A stretch of 21,860 bases of DNA from a bacterium (GCA_026713745.1 JAPONU010000400.1:1-21860); one strand, 5' to 3'; shown: positions 1 to 7,515, counted from the stretch's first letter. Notes: a model not told the origin generated them from the sequence alone. Translations and numbers: made by a program.

Positions 1-1
1 A

Positions 2-655
2 GCCGAGGCTGAGCGTGCGGCCACCGCATCCGAGCGAGTCACCCAGGCGCGCGCCGAAGGAGAGGCCTTCGCCGCCGAGGCCGCCGCCGAGGTCGCCCGC
101 GCCGAGCGGGAGAAGGCCTCCCAGCAGGCCGACATCGTGGTCCCCGCTGAGGTGGAGCGCGAGCGGGTGCGCGTCCTGGCCGAGGCAGAGGCCGACCGCA
201 TCCGCCTGGTCCAGGGCGGCGAGGCCGACGGGCAGCGCCTCCGCATGGAGGCCGAGGCCATGGGTCTGCTGGCCCTGTTGACCCGCCGGGCCGAGGGTCT
301 GGGCGAGCTGGTGGACCGCACCGGCGGCGAGGCGCAGTTGGCCGCGCTGATGCTCATCGCCGAGCAACTCCCGGCGCTGGTGGCCGAGCAGGTCAAGGCC
401 ATCTCCAACCTCAAGATCGACCAGGTCACGGTCTGGGATTCCGGCGGAGGCAACGGTGAGCGCGGCAGCACCGCCAACTTCCTCTCCGGCCTGATCGGCG
501 CCCTGCCGCCACTGCAGGACCTGGCCGGACAGGTGGGCGTGAAGCTGCCGGCCTATCTCGGCGAGATGGACGGCACCGCCACACCGGAGAACCTCCGGCG
601 GCTCGCCGAGACGATCGAGGCCGAGACCGACGACACCGACGACGGCGACCAGTAG
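2..655 (+). CDS. Flotillin/SPFH-family membrane protein, C-terminal part (5' end outside window)
   Basis: The reading frame is open from base 2 to the TAG at 653-655, so the start and the N-terminal SPFH domain lie outside the window. What remains is about 217 residues. The first ~110 are rich in Ala and Glu with heptad-like charged stretches, including the flotillin-typical phrase QADIVVPAEVERERVRVLAE, and form a long predicted coiled coil. After this come a helical segment (LMLIAEQLPALVAEQVKAI) and the phrase KIDQVTVWDSGGG, which matches the C-terminal flotillin region. The tail is acidic (ETDDTDDGDQ). Flotillins are membrane scaffold proteins that oligomerise through these coiled coils and organise fluid or raft-like domains; this role is family knowledge. 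The gene converges on the cation exchanger at 879. A shorter start at GTG/ATG codons inside the coiled coil is possible but unlikely, because the frame is continuous to the edge. Confidence 0.85.
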   Translation, partial: AEAERAATASERVTQARAEGEAFAAEAAAEVARAEREKASQQADIVVPAEVERERVRVLAEAEADRIRLVQGGEADGQRLRMEAEAMGLLALLTRRAEGLGELVDRTGGEAQLAALMLIAEQLPALVAEQVKAISNLKIDQVTVWDSGGGNGERGSTANFLSGLIGALPPLQDLAGQVGVKLPAYLGEMDGTATPENLRRLAETIEAETDDTDDGDQ

Positions 656-684
656 GGCGAGACCGACGGCGACCAGTAGGGCGA
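640..684. repeat. 24-bp-period tandem duplication across the flotillin stop codon
   Basis: Bases 640-660 and 664-684 are identical over 21 positions, offset by 24 bp. Each copy carries the GGCGACCAGTAG end of the flotillin frame. The offset is a multiple of three, so the second copy also carries an in-frame TAG. The duplication therefore creates a backup stop and does not alter the protein. Confidence 0.9.
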
Positions 685-727
685 TACGCACCGGTCCCCC
701 GGCAACGCCGGTCGGGCCGCTGGGAAG

Positions 728-756
728 TGGATTCCGGCCTCCGTCGGAATGACGGG
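728..756. repeat. Dispersed palindromic repeat-like unit (GGATTCCGG...CGGAATGAC type)
   Basis: The arms ATTCCG (731-736) and CGGAAT (745-750) are a perfect 6-bp inverted repeat around an 8-nt loop, flanked by GTGG and GACGGG. This arrangement resembles a short intergenic repeat found in many bacterial genomes, where it is often mis-annotated as small proteins containing SGLRRND or IPAFAGMT. The frame starting at 727 reads exactly such a phrase (MDSGLRRNDG) and is not treated as a gene. Copy number elsewhere in this genome cannot be seen here. Confidence 0.6.
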
Positions 757-842
757 ACAGAACGCCCACGATGCTGTGTCCGGCGCCCGCGGTGCTTGTC
801 CGGCTCTCGCCTACGGAGTCGATCCGGCCCCGACCCCGGCGT

Positions 843-858
843 CCCCCGCCCTCGGGGG
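843..858. terminator. GC hairpin between convergent genes, possible weak terminator
   Basis: CCCCCG (843-848) pairs with CGGGGG (853-858) around a CCCT loop. It lies 20 bases past the stop of the minus-strand exchanger gene and also downstream of flotillin. Neither side has a U-rich tract, so intrinsic termination is only a possibility. The rest of the 656-878 gap shows a short CCGGC/GCCGG stem at 699-711 and no credible gene. Confidence 0.3.
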
Positions 859-878
859 TGTGGGACAGTCCGGGTTCG

Positions 879-1883
879 TCAGGTGACGAGGATGAGTGGC
901 AGGGCGGCCGCGTAGGCGGCCAGCAGGACGCCGCCCTCCCAGCGTTCCAGCCGACGCCTGCGCCGCTTCGTGAACAGGAACAGCGTGGCCAGCAGGATCA
1001 TGCCCAACATGGCACCGGCGGCGACCCAGGGCACGCCGTCGCTGCCGAGCCCGCCCGGGCGAACCAGCGCGACGACGCCCGCGATTCCCAGGCTGTTGAA
1101 GATGTTGCTGCCCAGCAGGTTGCCGAGGGTGAGCAGGGGTTGGCCCCGGCGGATCCCGGCGAGCGCGGTGGCCAGTTCGGGGAGCGAGGTGCCGATCGCC
1201 ACCAGGCTGAGGCCGACCAGGCCGGTGGCCAGCCCGATGCGCTCGGCGATCCCCGTGAAGCCTTCGACGGCGAGTTGCGCACCCGCCACGATCGCCACCA
1301 GACCCAGAGCCAGGCGCCAGAACTCACCGCGACTGCGCGGAACCAGGCGACGCACCGCGGCATCGATCCTGCGGTTCAAGCGGCTGGGGCTGGCGTCGTC
1401 CGGTCCGGGGGCGACACCCGGCTGCTCGTCGGGTGCCTGCGGGCTGCGCAACAGCCACCAGGTCGCGCCGGCCATCGCCGCGAGGAGCACACCGCCCTCC
1501 CAGCGCTCGACGACCCCGCCGCCGGTGAGCAGGAAGACCGCCAGCAGCAGGACCGAGCCGATGGCCAGCGGGACCCGGCGCCAGGCGGCGCGATTGGCGG
1601 CGATGGGAACGGCAAGGGCGGCGACACCGAGCACGAGGCCCATGTTGGCGACGTTGGACCCAACGATGCCTCCAAAGCCGAGGGACGCATCGCCTCCCGC
1701 CGCAGCCGCCAGACCCACGACCAACTCCGGGAGGCTCGTGCCGAACCCAAGGATCACCGCGCCCACGACGACCGGCGGGATCCCCCGGCGCGCCGCCAGC
1801 CGGGAACCGCCCGCGACCAGCCAGTCGGAGCCGACCAGCAGCAGTACCAGCCCGGCCAGAGCCAACACGATGTCGACGGCCAT
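879..1883 (-). CDS. CaCA-family Na+/Ca2+ (cation/H+) exchanger-like membrane protein
   Basis: The product is a membrane antiporter of the calcium/cation antiporter superfamily, most like YrbG/CaxA-type prokaryotic exchangers, with 334 residues and about ten hydrophobic segments in two homologous halves. The first alpha repeat (about residues 45-85) has GFGTSLPELVVGL and GSNVANMGLVLG. The second (about 215-255) has AIGTSLPELATAL and GNLLGSNIFNSLG. The acidic residue of each TSLPE motif is the family's ion-binding site. A hydrophilic loop rich in Pro and Asp links the halves. I chose ATG at 1883 because an AGGAAG Shine-Dalgarno (1893-1898) sits 9 nt upstream; a TTG at 1892 would add three residues but abuts that site. 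It is the last gene of the minus-strand run, 59 bp after proB. The ion transported (Ca2+ versus Na+/K+/H+ partners) cannot be told from sequence. Confidence 0.88.
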   Translation of the reverse strand: MAVDIVLALAGLVLLLVGSDWLVAGGSRLAARRGIPPVVVGAVILGFGTSLPELVVGLAAAAGGDASLGFGGIVGSNVANMGLVLGVAALAVPIAANRAAWRRVPLAIGSVLLLAVFLLTGGGVVERWEGGVLLAAMAGATWWLLRSPQAPDEQPGVAPGPDDASPSRLNRRIDAAVRRLVPRSRGEFWRLALGLVAIVAGAQLAVEGFTGIAERIGLATGLVGLSLVAIGTSLPELATALAGIRRGQPLLTLGNLLGSNIFNSLGIAGVVALVRPGGLGSDGVPWVAAGAMLGMILLATLFLFTKRRRRRLERWEGGVLLAAYAAALPLILVT

Positions 1884-1892
1884 CCTCAGCAA

Positions 1893-1898
1893 CTTCCT
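1893..1898 (-). promoter_or_regulatory. Ribosome binding site deciding the exchanger start
   Basis: On the minus strand this reads AGGAAG, 9 nt before ATG 1883. It touches the upstream TTG at 1892, so it supports the ATG as the start. Confidence 0.6.
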
Positions 1899-1942
1899 CT
1901 CGCCGGAGGGCGCGACCTTGAACGACTCACCGGCAACGCTCC

Positions 1943-3031
1943 CTAGGGCGCCAGTAGCACCATGTCGTCGCGGTGGATCAACTCCTCCGGTGTTCCGGCC
2001 TCGTGCTCGGTACTCCGGCGACCGATGACGGCGTCCAGGCGAGCCGAGGGCATCCGGACGAGCCCCTTGGCGAAGACCTCATCGTCGGGCCCCGCCACCT
2101 CCACGGCGTCGCCGGCCACGAATTCGCCGCCGACGGTGCGCACGCCCACGGCCAGGAGCGACTTCCCGCGATCCACCAGCGCGTTGCGCGCCCCCTCGTC
2201 GACACCCAGCCGGCCGACGGACCGCACTGCGAAGGCGATCCACAGCTTGCGCGCGCCCAACCGCTGCGCCCGCGGCCGTGCCAGCGTGCCGACGTTCTTG
2301 CCGGCCACAGCGTCGCGCAGCACGCCCGGGCGGCGGGCGGAGGCGATCACTGTGGGGACCCCGGCCCAGCTGGCGATCTTGGCCGCCGAGAGCTTCGAGG
2401 CCATGCCGCCGCGCGCGTCGGCGTTGCCGACACCGCCGGCTGCGGCTTCCAGTTCCCGGTCGATCTCCTGGATCTCGGCGATGAGGGACGCCTCGTTCTC
2501 GAGGCGCGGATCGGCGGTGTGCAGACCCTCGGTGTCGGTGAGGATCACCAGCAGGTCCGCCCGCACCAGCTGCGCCACGAGCGCGGCGATGCGGTCGTTG
2601 TCGCCGAACTGGATCTCATCGTCGGCGACGGCGTCGTTCTCGTTGATGACAGGCACCACGCCGAGCGACAGCAGGCGCTGCAGCGTGTCGCGCACCCGCA
2701 GGTAGCGGCTCCGCTCGAAGAAGTCCAGGGGCGTCAGCAGGATCTGTCCCGCCACGAGCCCCACCGCAGCGAAGGACTCGTTGTACATCGCCATGAGGTG
2801 GCCCTGGCCCACCGCGGAGGCCGCCTGCAACAGCACAGGATCGGTGGGTCGGGTCTCGAATCCCAGCAGCCGGCGACCCGCCGTGATCGCTGCCGAGGTC
2901 ACCAGGAGGACGTGCTTCCCGTCGGCGCGCAACTCGGCCAGCAGCCCGCAGAGACGTCGGATCTCAGCGGTGTCCACGTGTCCCGACTCGTCGACGAGCG
3001 AGGAGGTGCCGATCTTGACGACGACGATCAT
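1943..3031 (-). CDS. proB: Glutamate 5-kinase with C-terminal PUA domain
   Basis: ProB phosphorylates L-glutamate at the gamma-carboxylate with ATP, the first step of proline synthesis, in the cytoplasm. The 362-residue product has the N-terminal amino-acid-kinase fold starting MIVVVKIGTSSL (ATP site), then VTSAAITAG (glutamate site; the usual form is SSGA or TSGA, so one Gly is Ala here), PVINENDAV and FGDNDRIAA (glutamate/ATP residues), LTDTEGLHTADPR, and GGMASKLSAAKIA. About residues 275-355 form the PUA domain found in most bacterial ProB. The ATG at 3031 overlaps the obg stop by 4 nt (ATGA), which indicates translational coupling. The partner gene proA is not next to it: the following gene is the cation exchanger. 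Length and motifs are normal for the family. Confidence 0.97.
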   Translation of the reverse strand: MIVVVKIGTSSLVDESGHVDTAEIRRLCGLLAELRADGKHVLLVTSAAITAGRRLLGFETRPTDPVLLQAASAVGQGHLMAMYNESFAAVGLVAGQILLTPLDFFERSRYLRVRDTLQRLLSLGVVPVINENDAVADDEIQFGDNDRIAALVAQLVRADLLVILTDTEGLHTADPRLENEASLIAEIQEIDRELEAAAGGVGNADARGGMASKLSAAKIASWAGVPTVIASARRPGVLRDAVAGKNVGTLARPRAQRLGARKLWIAFAVRSVGRLGVDEGARNALVDRGKSLLAVGVRTVGGEFVAGDAVEVAGPDDEVFAKGLVRMPSARLDAVIGRRSTEHEAGTPEELIHRDDMVLLAP

Positions 3032-4335
3032 CGGCCGCGTCGCCCGGAACGTGTGGCGCGCGCTGCGGGGGCGATCGCCTCGTCGGGCTCGTAGTCGAAG
3101 GCCAGCGAGCCGATGCGCACCTCGTCGCCGGCGCGAGCGCCCGCTCGGGCAAGTTCCCGGTCCACACCGAGCGTCCGGAGCCGCTGCGCCATGTAGTCCT
3201 GCGCCTGCGGGTCGGTGAGGTCCGACAGGGCCACCGCCCGTGCCGCCGGACGTCCCAGGACCACCCAGGTTTCCCCCTCGCGCCGGACGCTGATGGCGTC
3301 GGCCGCCCGATCGGCCACGGGACGGTGGACCACCGGTGCCGTCTCGGCTGCCGGCTGAGACTCGTCCAAGCGGGCTTGGCGCACCAGTGTCGCCAGGCGA
3401 CCGGTCAGCTCGGCCACGCCGGCGCCGGTCACCGCCGAGACCGCCATGTCAGCCTCGGCCAGGCTCACGGTGGCCACGTCGGCCTTCGATCCCACCACGA
3501 GGTGCCGTCGCTCCAGCAGGTCCGGCCGGTAAGTGCCGAGTTCGGTCCTCAGGATGCGCAACTGGACATCGGGGGTTGCCTCGGCGGCCGGCCCGAGGTC
3601 GATCAGCAGCACCAGGGCGCGGGCACGCTCGATGTGGCGCAGGAAGCGGTGGCCCAGTCCCCGTCCCTCGCTGGCGCCCTCGATGAGCCCCGGCACGTCG
3701 GCGACCACGAACTCCTCCCCCTCGTCGGTCACGACCACACCCAGGTTCGGCACGAGGGTGGTGAAGGGATAGTCGGCGATCTTGGGACGGGCGGCGGAGA
3801 GGCGGGAGATCAGGGTGCTCTTGCCCACGTTCGGAAGGCCCACCAGCGCCACATCGGCGAGCAACTTCAATTCGAGCCGCAGCCAGCGCTCGGTGGGCTG
3901 CTCGCCCTGCTCGGCGAAGCGCGGCGCGCGGCGACGGTTGGTTAGAAAGCGGGCGTTGCCCCGGCCGCCCACTCCCCCCGGAGCGGCCAGGTAGCGCTGA
4001 CCGTGGGTCGTCAGATCGGCGAGGTGATCACCGTCGGCGGAGAGCACGACAGTGCCTTCGGGCACCTTCACCAGCAGGTCGGCGCCGGAAGGACCGTGGC
4101 GGCCCCTGCCCGATCCGTGTCCCCCCGAGGTGGCCCGGCGGTGCGGATGATCGCGAAACGCCAGCAGTGACGCCACATTGCGGTCGGCCTCCAACCGGAC
4201 GTCGCCCCCACGGCCGCCGTCGCCACCGTCGGGGCCTCCCCGGTCGACGTGCGCCTCCCGCCGGAAGGACACGCAGCCGGCACCACCGTCACCGCCGCGC
4301 ACGCAGAGCGCGCACTCGTCAACGAAGTCCGACAC
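3028..4335 (-). CDS. obg: Obg/CgtA GTPase, ribosome assembly factor
   Basis: Obg is a GTPase that binds the 50S subunit late in assembly and links growth to stress signals. Its 435 residues show the glycine-rich Obg fold at 1-159 (FVDECALCVRGGDGGAG, GGPDGGDGGRGG), then the G domain with P-loop GLPNVGKS (166-173), the switch I Thr pair (192-193), DVPG (213-216) and SAV (300-302). The actinobacterial/Gram-positive-type C-terminal OCT domain spans roughly 343-417. The expected G4 motif NKxD is SKAD at 283-286, with the guanine-contacting Asn replaced by Ser. The start is GTG at 4335, which fits the standard Obg N-terminus, although the Shine-Dalgarno is weak. A strong GC hairpin lies between rpmA and this gene. 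The stop overlaps the proB start. Confidence 0.96.
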   Translation of the reverse strand: MSDFVDECALCVRGGDGGAGCVSFRREAHVDRGGPDGGDGGRGGDVRLEADRNVASLLAFRDHPHRRATSGGHGSGRGRHGPSGADLLVKVPEGTVVLSADGDHLADLTTHGQRYLAAPGGVGGRGNARFLTNRRRAPRFAEQGEQPTERWLRLELKLLADVALVGLPNVGKSTLISRLSAARPKIADYPFTTLVPNLGVVVTDEGEEFVVADVPGLIEGASEGRGLGHRFLRHIERARALVLLIDLGPAAEATPDVQLRILRTELGTYRPDLLERRHLVVGSKADVATVSLAEADMAVSAVTGAGVAELTGRLATLVRQARLDESQPAAETAPVVHRPVADRAADAISVRREGETWVVLGRPAARAVALSDLTDPQAQDYMAQRLRTLGVDRELARAGARAGDEVRIGSLAFDYEPDEAIAPAARATRSGRRGR

Positions 4336-4353
4336 GGTCCAAGAATACGGCGC

Positions 4354-4372
4354 CGCCCCCCACCGGGGGGCG
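4354..4372 (-). other. GC-rich hairpin in the rpmA-obg spacer
   Basis: CGCCCCCC (4354-4361) pairs with GGGGGGCG (4365-4372) around the loop ACC, giving 8 bp of nearly pure G-C. On the transcribed minus strand it lies 19 nt before the obg GTG. No U-tract follows. It could be an RNA processing or stability element, or a partial attenuator, setting obg below the ribosomal protein genes. The function is inferred. Confidence 0.45.
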
Positions 4373-4392
4373 CCCCGAACGCCGGACGGCCG

Positions 4393-4644
4393 TCAGTCGG
4401 CGAGAACGTCCACCAACTTGCGCCGGCCGCGGGAGCCGAACGACACGCGGCCGTCAGCGGTGGCGAACAGGGTGTCGTCCCCGCCACGGCCCACGTTGTG
4501 GCCCGGATGGAACTTGGTGCCTCGCTGGCGCACGATGATGGAACCCGCGGAGACCCAGGTTCCGTCGTAGACCTTCACTCCGAGCCGCTTGGCCTGTGAA
4601 TCTCTGCCGTTGCGGGTCGAGCCCCCGCCCTTGGTCTTGGACAT
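4393..4644 (-). CDS. rpmA: 50S ribosomal protein L27
   Basis: L27 is an 83-residue ribosomal protein whose N-terminus reaches the peptidyl transferase centre. The product begins MSKTKGGGSTRNGRDSQAK, the typical bacterial L27 opening, followed by LGVKVYDGTWVSAGSIIVRQRG and the signature FHPGHNVGRGGDDTLFA. The N-terminus lacks the cleavable extension seen in Firmicutes. ATG 4644 is 2 nt after the rplU stop, so the two are co-translated. The length is normal. Confidence 0.98.
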   Translation of the reverse strand: MSKTKGGGSTRNGRDSQAKRLGVKVYDGTWVSAGSIIVRQRGTKFHPGHNVGRGGDDTLFATADGRVSFGSRGRRKLVDVLAD

Positions 4645-4646
4645 GC

Positions 4647-4955
4647 CTATGCCATCCCGATCTCGGTTATCTCCACCAGCGAGTGCCGCTGGCGATGCCC
4701 CCAGCTCCGTCGCTGGTTGCTCTTCGACTTGTAGGTGAATCCCCTGATCTTGGGGCCCTTCGTCTCGGTGACGATCCGGCCCTTGACAGCCACCGCCGTC
4801 AACTCGTCAGGTGTGGCGAGCACCCTGTCGCCGTCCACGTAGAGCACCGGGCGCAGGTCCACCTCCGCGCCGGCAGGGCCGAGCAGCTCGGTGGTGATCA
4901 CCTCACCCTCGCTCACGCGGTACTGCTTACCGCCGGCCGCAACGACTGCGTACAT
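4647..4955 (-). CDS. rplU: 50S ribosomal protein L21
   Basis: L21 is a 102-residue protein that binds 23S rRNA and stabilises the 50S subunit. It begins MYAVVAAGGKQYRVSEGEVI, the canonical L21 opening. The C-terminal KSKSNQRRSWGHRQRH segment matches the basic signature of the family (YKxKxxxRRxxGHRQ). ATG 4955 is 5 nt after the RNase E/G stop; a GGGG run just before it probably serves as the ribosome binding site. The order RNase E/G, L21, L27, Obg is a conserved actinobacterial and cyanobacterial arrangement. Confidence 0.98.
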   Translation of the reverse strand: MYAVVAAGGKQYRVSEGEVITTELLGPAGAEVDLRPVLYVDGDRVLATPDELTAVAVKGRIVTETKGPKIRGFTYKSKSNQRRSWGHRQRHSLVEITEIGMA

Positions 4956-4960
4956 AGCCC

Positions 4961-6736
4961 CTACACGCTATCGGCGTCGCTGGATCTGCCCAACAGCGTT
5001 TCGTCGAGCCGGATCCCCCAGCCGTCACAGGTATCGCAGGCCCGGGAGAGCGATTCCAGCAACCCCTCGCCGATCCGCTTGCGGCTCATCTCCACGAGCC
5101 CCAGGTTGGAGATATCGCTCACCCGCGTGTGCGTCTTGCTCTGCGACAGTGCGTCGCGCAGCGCACTCATGACCTTCTGGCGGTTGTTCTTGCTCTCCAT
5201 GTCGACGAAGTCGACCACGATGATCCCGCCGATGTCGCGCAGCCGCAGCTGGCGCGGGATTTCCGCCGCCGCCTCCAGGTTGTTCTCGAGGATGGTCTGC
5301 TCGAGGCTCGTCGAGCCCACGTTGCGGCCGGTGTTGACATCGATCACGGTCATCGCCTCGGTGTGCTCGATCACCAGCGAGCCTCCCGACGGGAGCCATA
5401 CGGTGCGGTCCACTGCTTTGCGGAGTTGGCCGTACACGTGGTAGCGCTCGAACAGATCCAGGTTCTCCTTCGAGCGGTCGTAGAAGGAGACGCGCTCGGC
5501 CAGCGCGGGGGCGACGCTCTCGACGTACTTCGACACCGACTCGAAGAGGTCGGCATCGTCGATCTGGACGCTGCGGTAGTCGGTCGTGAATTCCTCGCGG
5601 ATGACCCGCAGCGCCACGTCGGGTTCGCGGTAGAGCAGCGACGGGGCCTTGGACCGTTTGGCGAGCGAGTCGATCTGGTCCCACTGCGACACCAGACGCG
5701 TGACGTCCTGACGGATCTCCTCGGGGGTGACACCCTCAGCGGCGGTCCGCACGATCACGCCGTGCTCGGCCGGCTTGACGCCGTCCAGGATGCGGCGCAG
5801 CCGGCGACGCTCCTTGTCGGAGAGCCGCTTGGAGATGCCGTAGGCATCGCTGTTGGGCACCAGCACGACGTAGCGGCCGGCCAGGGAGACCTGCTGGGTC
5901 AGACGTGCACCCTTGTGGGCGATCGGGTTCTTGGTGACCTGGCAGAGAACCCGCTGGCCCACCTTCAGGGCCTGGCTGATCTGCGGTCGGCTGGAGCGCT
6001 CCAGGTCCTCGGCGTCGAACTGCACGTCGCCCCGGTACATGATGGCGTTCTTGGGCGTTCCGATGTCCACGAACGCCGCCTCCATGCCGGGCAGCACGTT
6101 CTGGACACGGCCGAGACAGATGTTCCCGTAGATCTCGGTCGTGTCGTTGGCGGGGCGGGACACGTAGTACTCGACGAGGGCCCGCCCCTCCAGGACCGCC
6201 ACGTGGGTCGCGTCGGAGGTGACGTGGATGGCCATGAGGTAGCGGCCGACCGGGCGGCCCTTGCGAGCCCGCCCGCGCCGCTTGGCCAGTGTCTCGGCGT
6301 CGAGCTCGACCGGATCACCGCCGGTCAGCGCCTCGACGGGCTTGTGCTGCTGCCCGCCACGCGATCCCGATCCGCGGCCGCCGCGGCGCCGGCGCCGGCC
6401 GCCCGAACGCGACCCGCTCCTTTCGCCGCCCGAACGCGACCCGCTGCTCTCGCCGCCCGAACGCGACCCGCCCTTGTTCCCGCCGCCACGGCCGGAGGAC
6501 TGGGACTTGGCCGGCTTCGTCTCGCCGGAAGGCGGCGGGGCGGGGCGGCTGTCGCCGATTCGGGGCTTGCGCTGCTCCGCGGAGCCGTCGCCGGCCGTCG
6601 TCTGGCCTCGGGTTCGGCCGCTGCGGCCCTCAGGCCCGGTTACCCGACCGTTGTCCTTCTTGTCGGACTCGGTGCGGCTCTTGGAATCAGCGCGGCTCTT
6701 GGCGGATCCGGCGTCCGTTGGGGGGGACGAAGACAT
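4961..6736 (-). CDS. rng: Ribonuclease E/G family endoribonuclease
   Basis: This single-strand endoribonuclease acts in mRNA turnover and in rRNA/tRNA maturation. The product has 591 residues. Residues 1-165 are a low-complexity Arg/Gly/Ser-rich extension with three 9-residue repeats (GSRSGGE-type, about 90-116) and an RRRRR run, likely disordered and RNA-binding. The catalytic core starts near 165: an S1 domain around 200-290 (IYGNICLGRVQNVLPGMEAAFVDIG), then the RNase H-like/DNase-like region with TVIDVNTGR (Asp466) and VVDFVDM (Asp509), equivalent to the two Mg2+-binding Asp of E. coli RNase E. CDTC at 567-570 corresponds to the Zn-link. There is no long C-terminal scaffold, so it is between RNase G and RNase E in layout; the symbol is a choice between rng and rne. 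ATG 6736 is supported by AAGGGAA 7 nt upstream. It lies 18 nt after the DUF2344 stop. Confidence 0.93.
   Translation of the reverse strand: MSSSPPTDAGSAKSRADSKSRTESDKKDNGRVTGPEGRSGRTRGQTTAGDGSAEQRKPRIGDSRPAPPPSGETKPAKSQSSGRGGGNKGGSRSGGESSGSRSGGERSGSRSGGRRRRRGGRGSGSRGGQQHKPVEALTGGDPVELDAETLAKRRGRARKGRPVGRYLMAIHVTSDATHVAVLEGRALVEYYVSRPANDTTEIYGNICLGRVQNVLPGMEAAFVDIGTPKNAIMYRGDVQFDAEDLERSSRPQISQALKVGQRVLCQVTKNPIAHKGARLTQQVSLAGRYVVLVPNSDAYGISKRLSDKERRRLRRILDGVKPAEHGVIVRTAAEGVTPEEIRQDVTRLVSQWDQIDSLAKRSKAPSLLYREPDVALRVIREEFTTDYRSVQIDDADLFESVSKYVESVAPALAERVSFYDRSKENLDLFERYHVYGQLRKAVDRTVWLPSGGSLVIEHTEAMTVIDVNTGRNVGSTSLEQTILENNLEAAAEIPRQLRLRDIGGIIVVDFVDMESKNNRQKVMSALRDALSQSKTHTRVSDISNLGLVEMSRKRIGEGLLESLSRACDTCDGWGIRLDETLLGRSSDADSV
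6397..6471. repeat. 27-bp tandem repeat inside the RNase E/G gene (three copies)
   Basis: Three near-identical units begin at 6397, 6424 and 6451. Each shares a 20- to 21-base core (GCCGCCCGAACGCGACCCG...) and the period is 27 bp, so each adds nine residues (SGSRSGGE-x type). Variation is concentrated in the last six bases of each unit. Such an in-frame array can change copy number by slippage without breaking the gene. Confidence 0.9.
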
Positions 6737-6743
6737 TGTGTAG

Positions 6744-6750
6744 TTCCCTT
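6744..6750 (-). promoter_or_regulatory. Ribosome binding site of the RNase E/G gene
   Basis: The minus strand reads AAGGGAA 7 nt before ATG 6736. The N-terminal region is low complexity and gives no homology guide, so this site is the main support for the chosen start. Confidence 0.65.
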
Positions 6751-6754
6751 CTCA

Positions 6755-7515
6755 TCACGCGCAGACCTCTTGCTGCGCAGCGGGAACGGCGTCGATCGAG
6801 GCCGCGGCGAGCGAATCGCCGGCCGGCGCCAACACGCCGGCTTCGGGAGCAAGCGGCTCGTACCGCTCGCCGTCCCGCGTAATCCATTGGTGCAACCGCC
6901 GGACTCGCCCGGCGGCCAGCGGGGGGGCGATGAGCCGCAGGAATTCTGCGGGCCGCACCGCCCGGGGTTTCGTGCCGAGTTCGGCAACGAGGACGCTCCC
7001 GACCGAGGCGTCCAGAATGTGCAGGTCTCCGACGGCCGTGCGCACATCGGAGGTGGTGGTTCGACCCTTGCGCTCCCGTTGCAGGGGTAGGCTGTCCGCC
7101 GACCGCACCCGCGCCGCCCAACCGGCGGCGGACGTGACGTCGCTCTCGGCCAGCGCGAACTCCCAGGTGCAACTCGTGACCGCATCCTGCAGCGACGCCG
7201 TGCCGGGGCTCAGCGGGCAGGCATCGGTCACGGTCATGCCGTCAGGCAGGACCGCGCTGAGCCGCTCGGGCATGCAGGCCGCCCAGTCGTAGAGTTCCTC
7301 GGGGGTCGTCCGCAGATCCACGTCGAGGTACTCGGCGACAGATTCCTGGCCGGTCGCGAGGGCCAATCCGAAAGAGATCCGCGGACGCGGGGTGAACCCC
7401 TGCGAGTAAGCCACGGGCAACTCGGCCCGCCGCACGGCACGTTCCCAGATCCGGGCGGCGTCGCGATGCCCGCAGAAGCGGATCTTCCCGTGCTTGGACC
7501 AGCGCACGCGCACCC

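Noticed and set aside
727..915. Small plus-strand frame beginning MDSGLRRNDG
   Set aside because: It is the translation of a palindromic intergenic repeat followed by Arg/Pro-rich GC-driven sequence that runs into the antisense of the exchanger gene; no ribosome binding site or family match.
771..1946. Long plus-strand open frames opposite the exchanger gene
   Set aside because: They lie wholly opposite a well-supported gene and have Gln/Arg/Asp-rich, low-complexity products typical of high-GC antisense frames.
5129..7090. 653-codon plus-strand open frame opposite RNase E/G
   Set aside because: It is antisense to a gene with clear catalytic motifs; the product is His/Asp/Val-rich with no domain.
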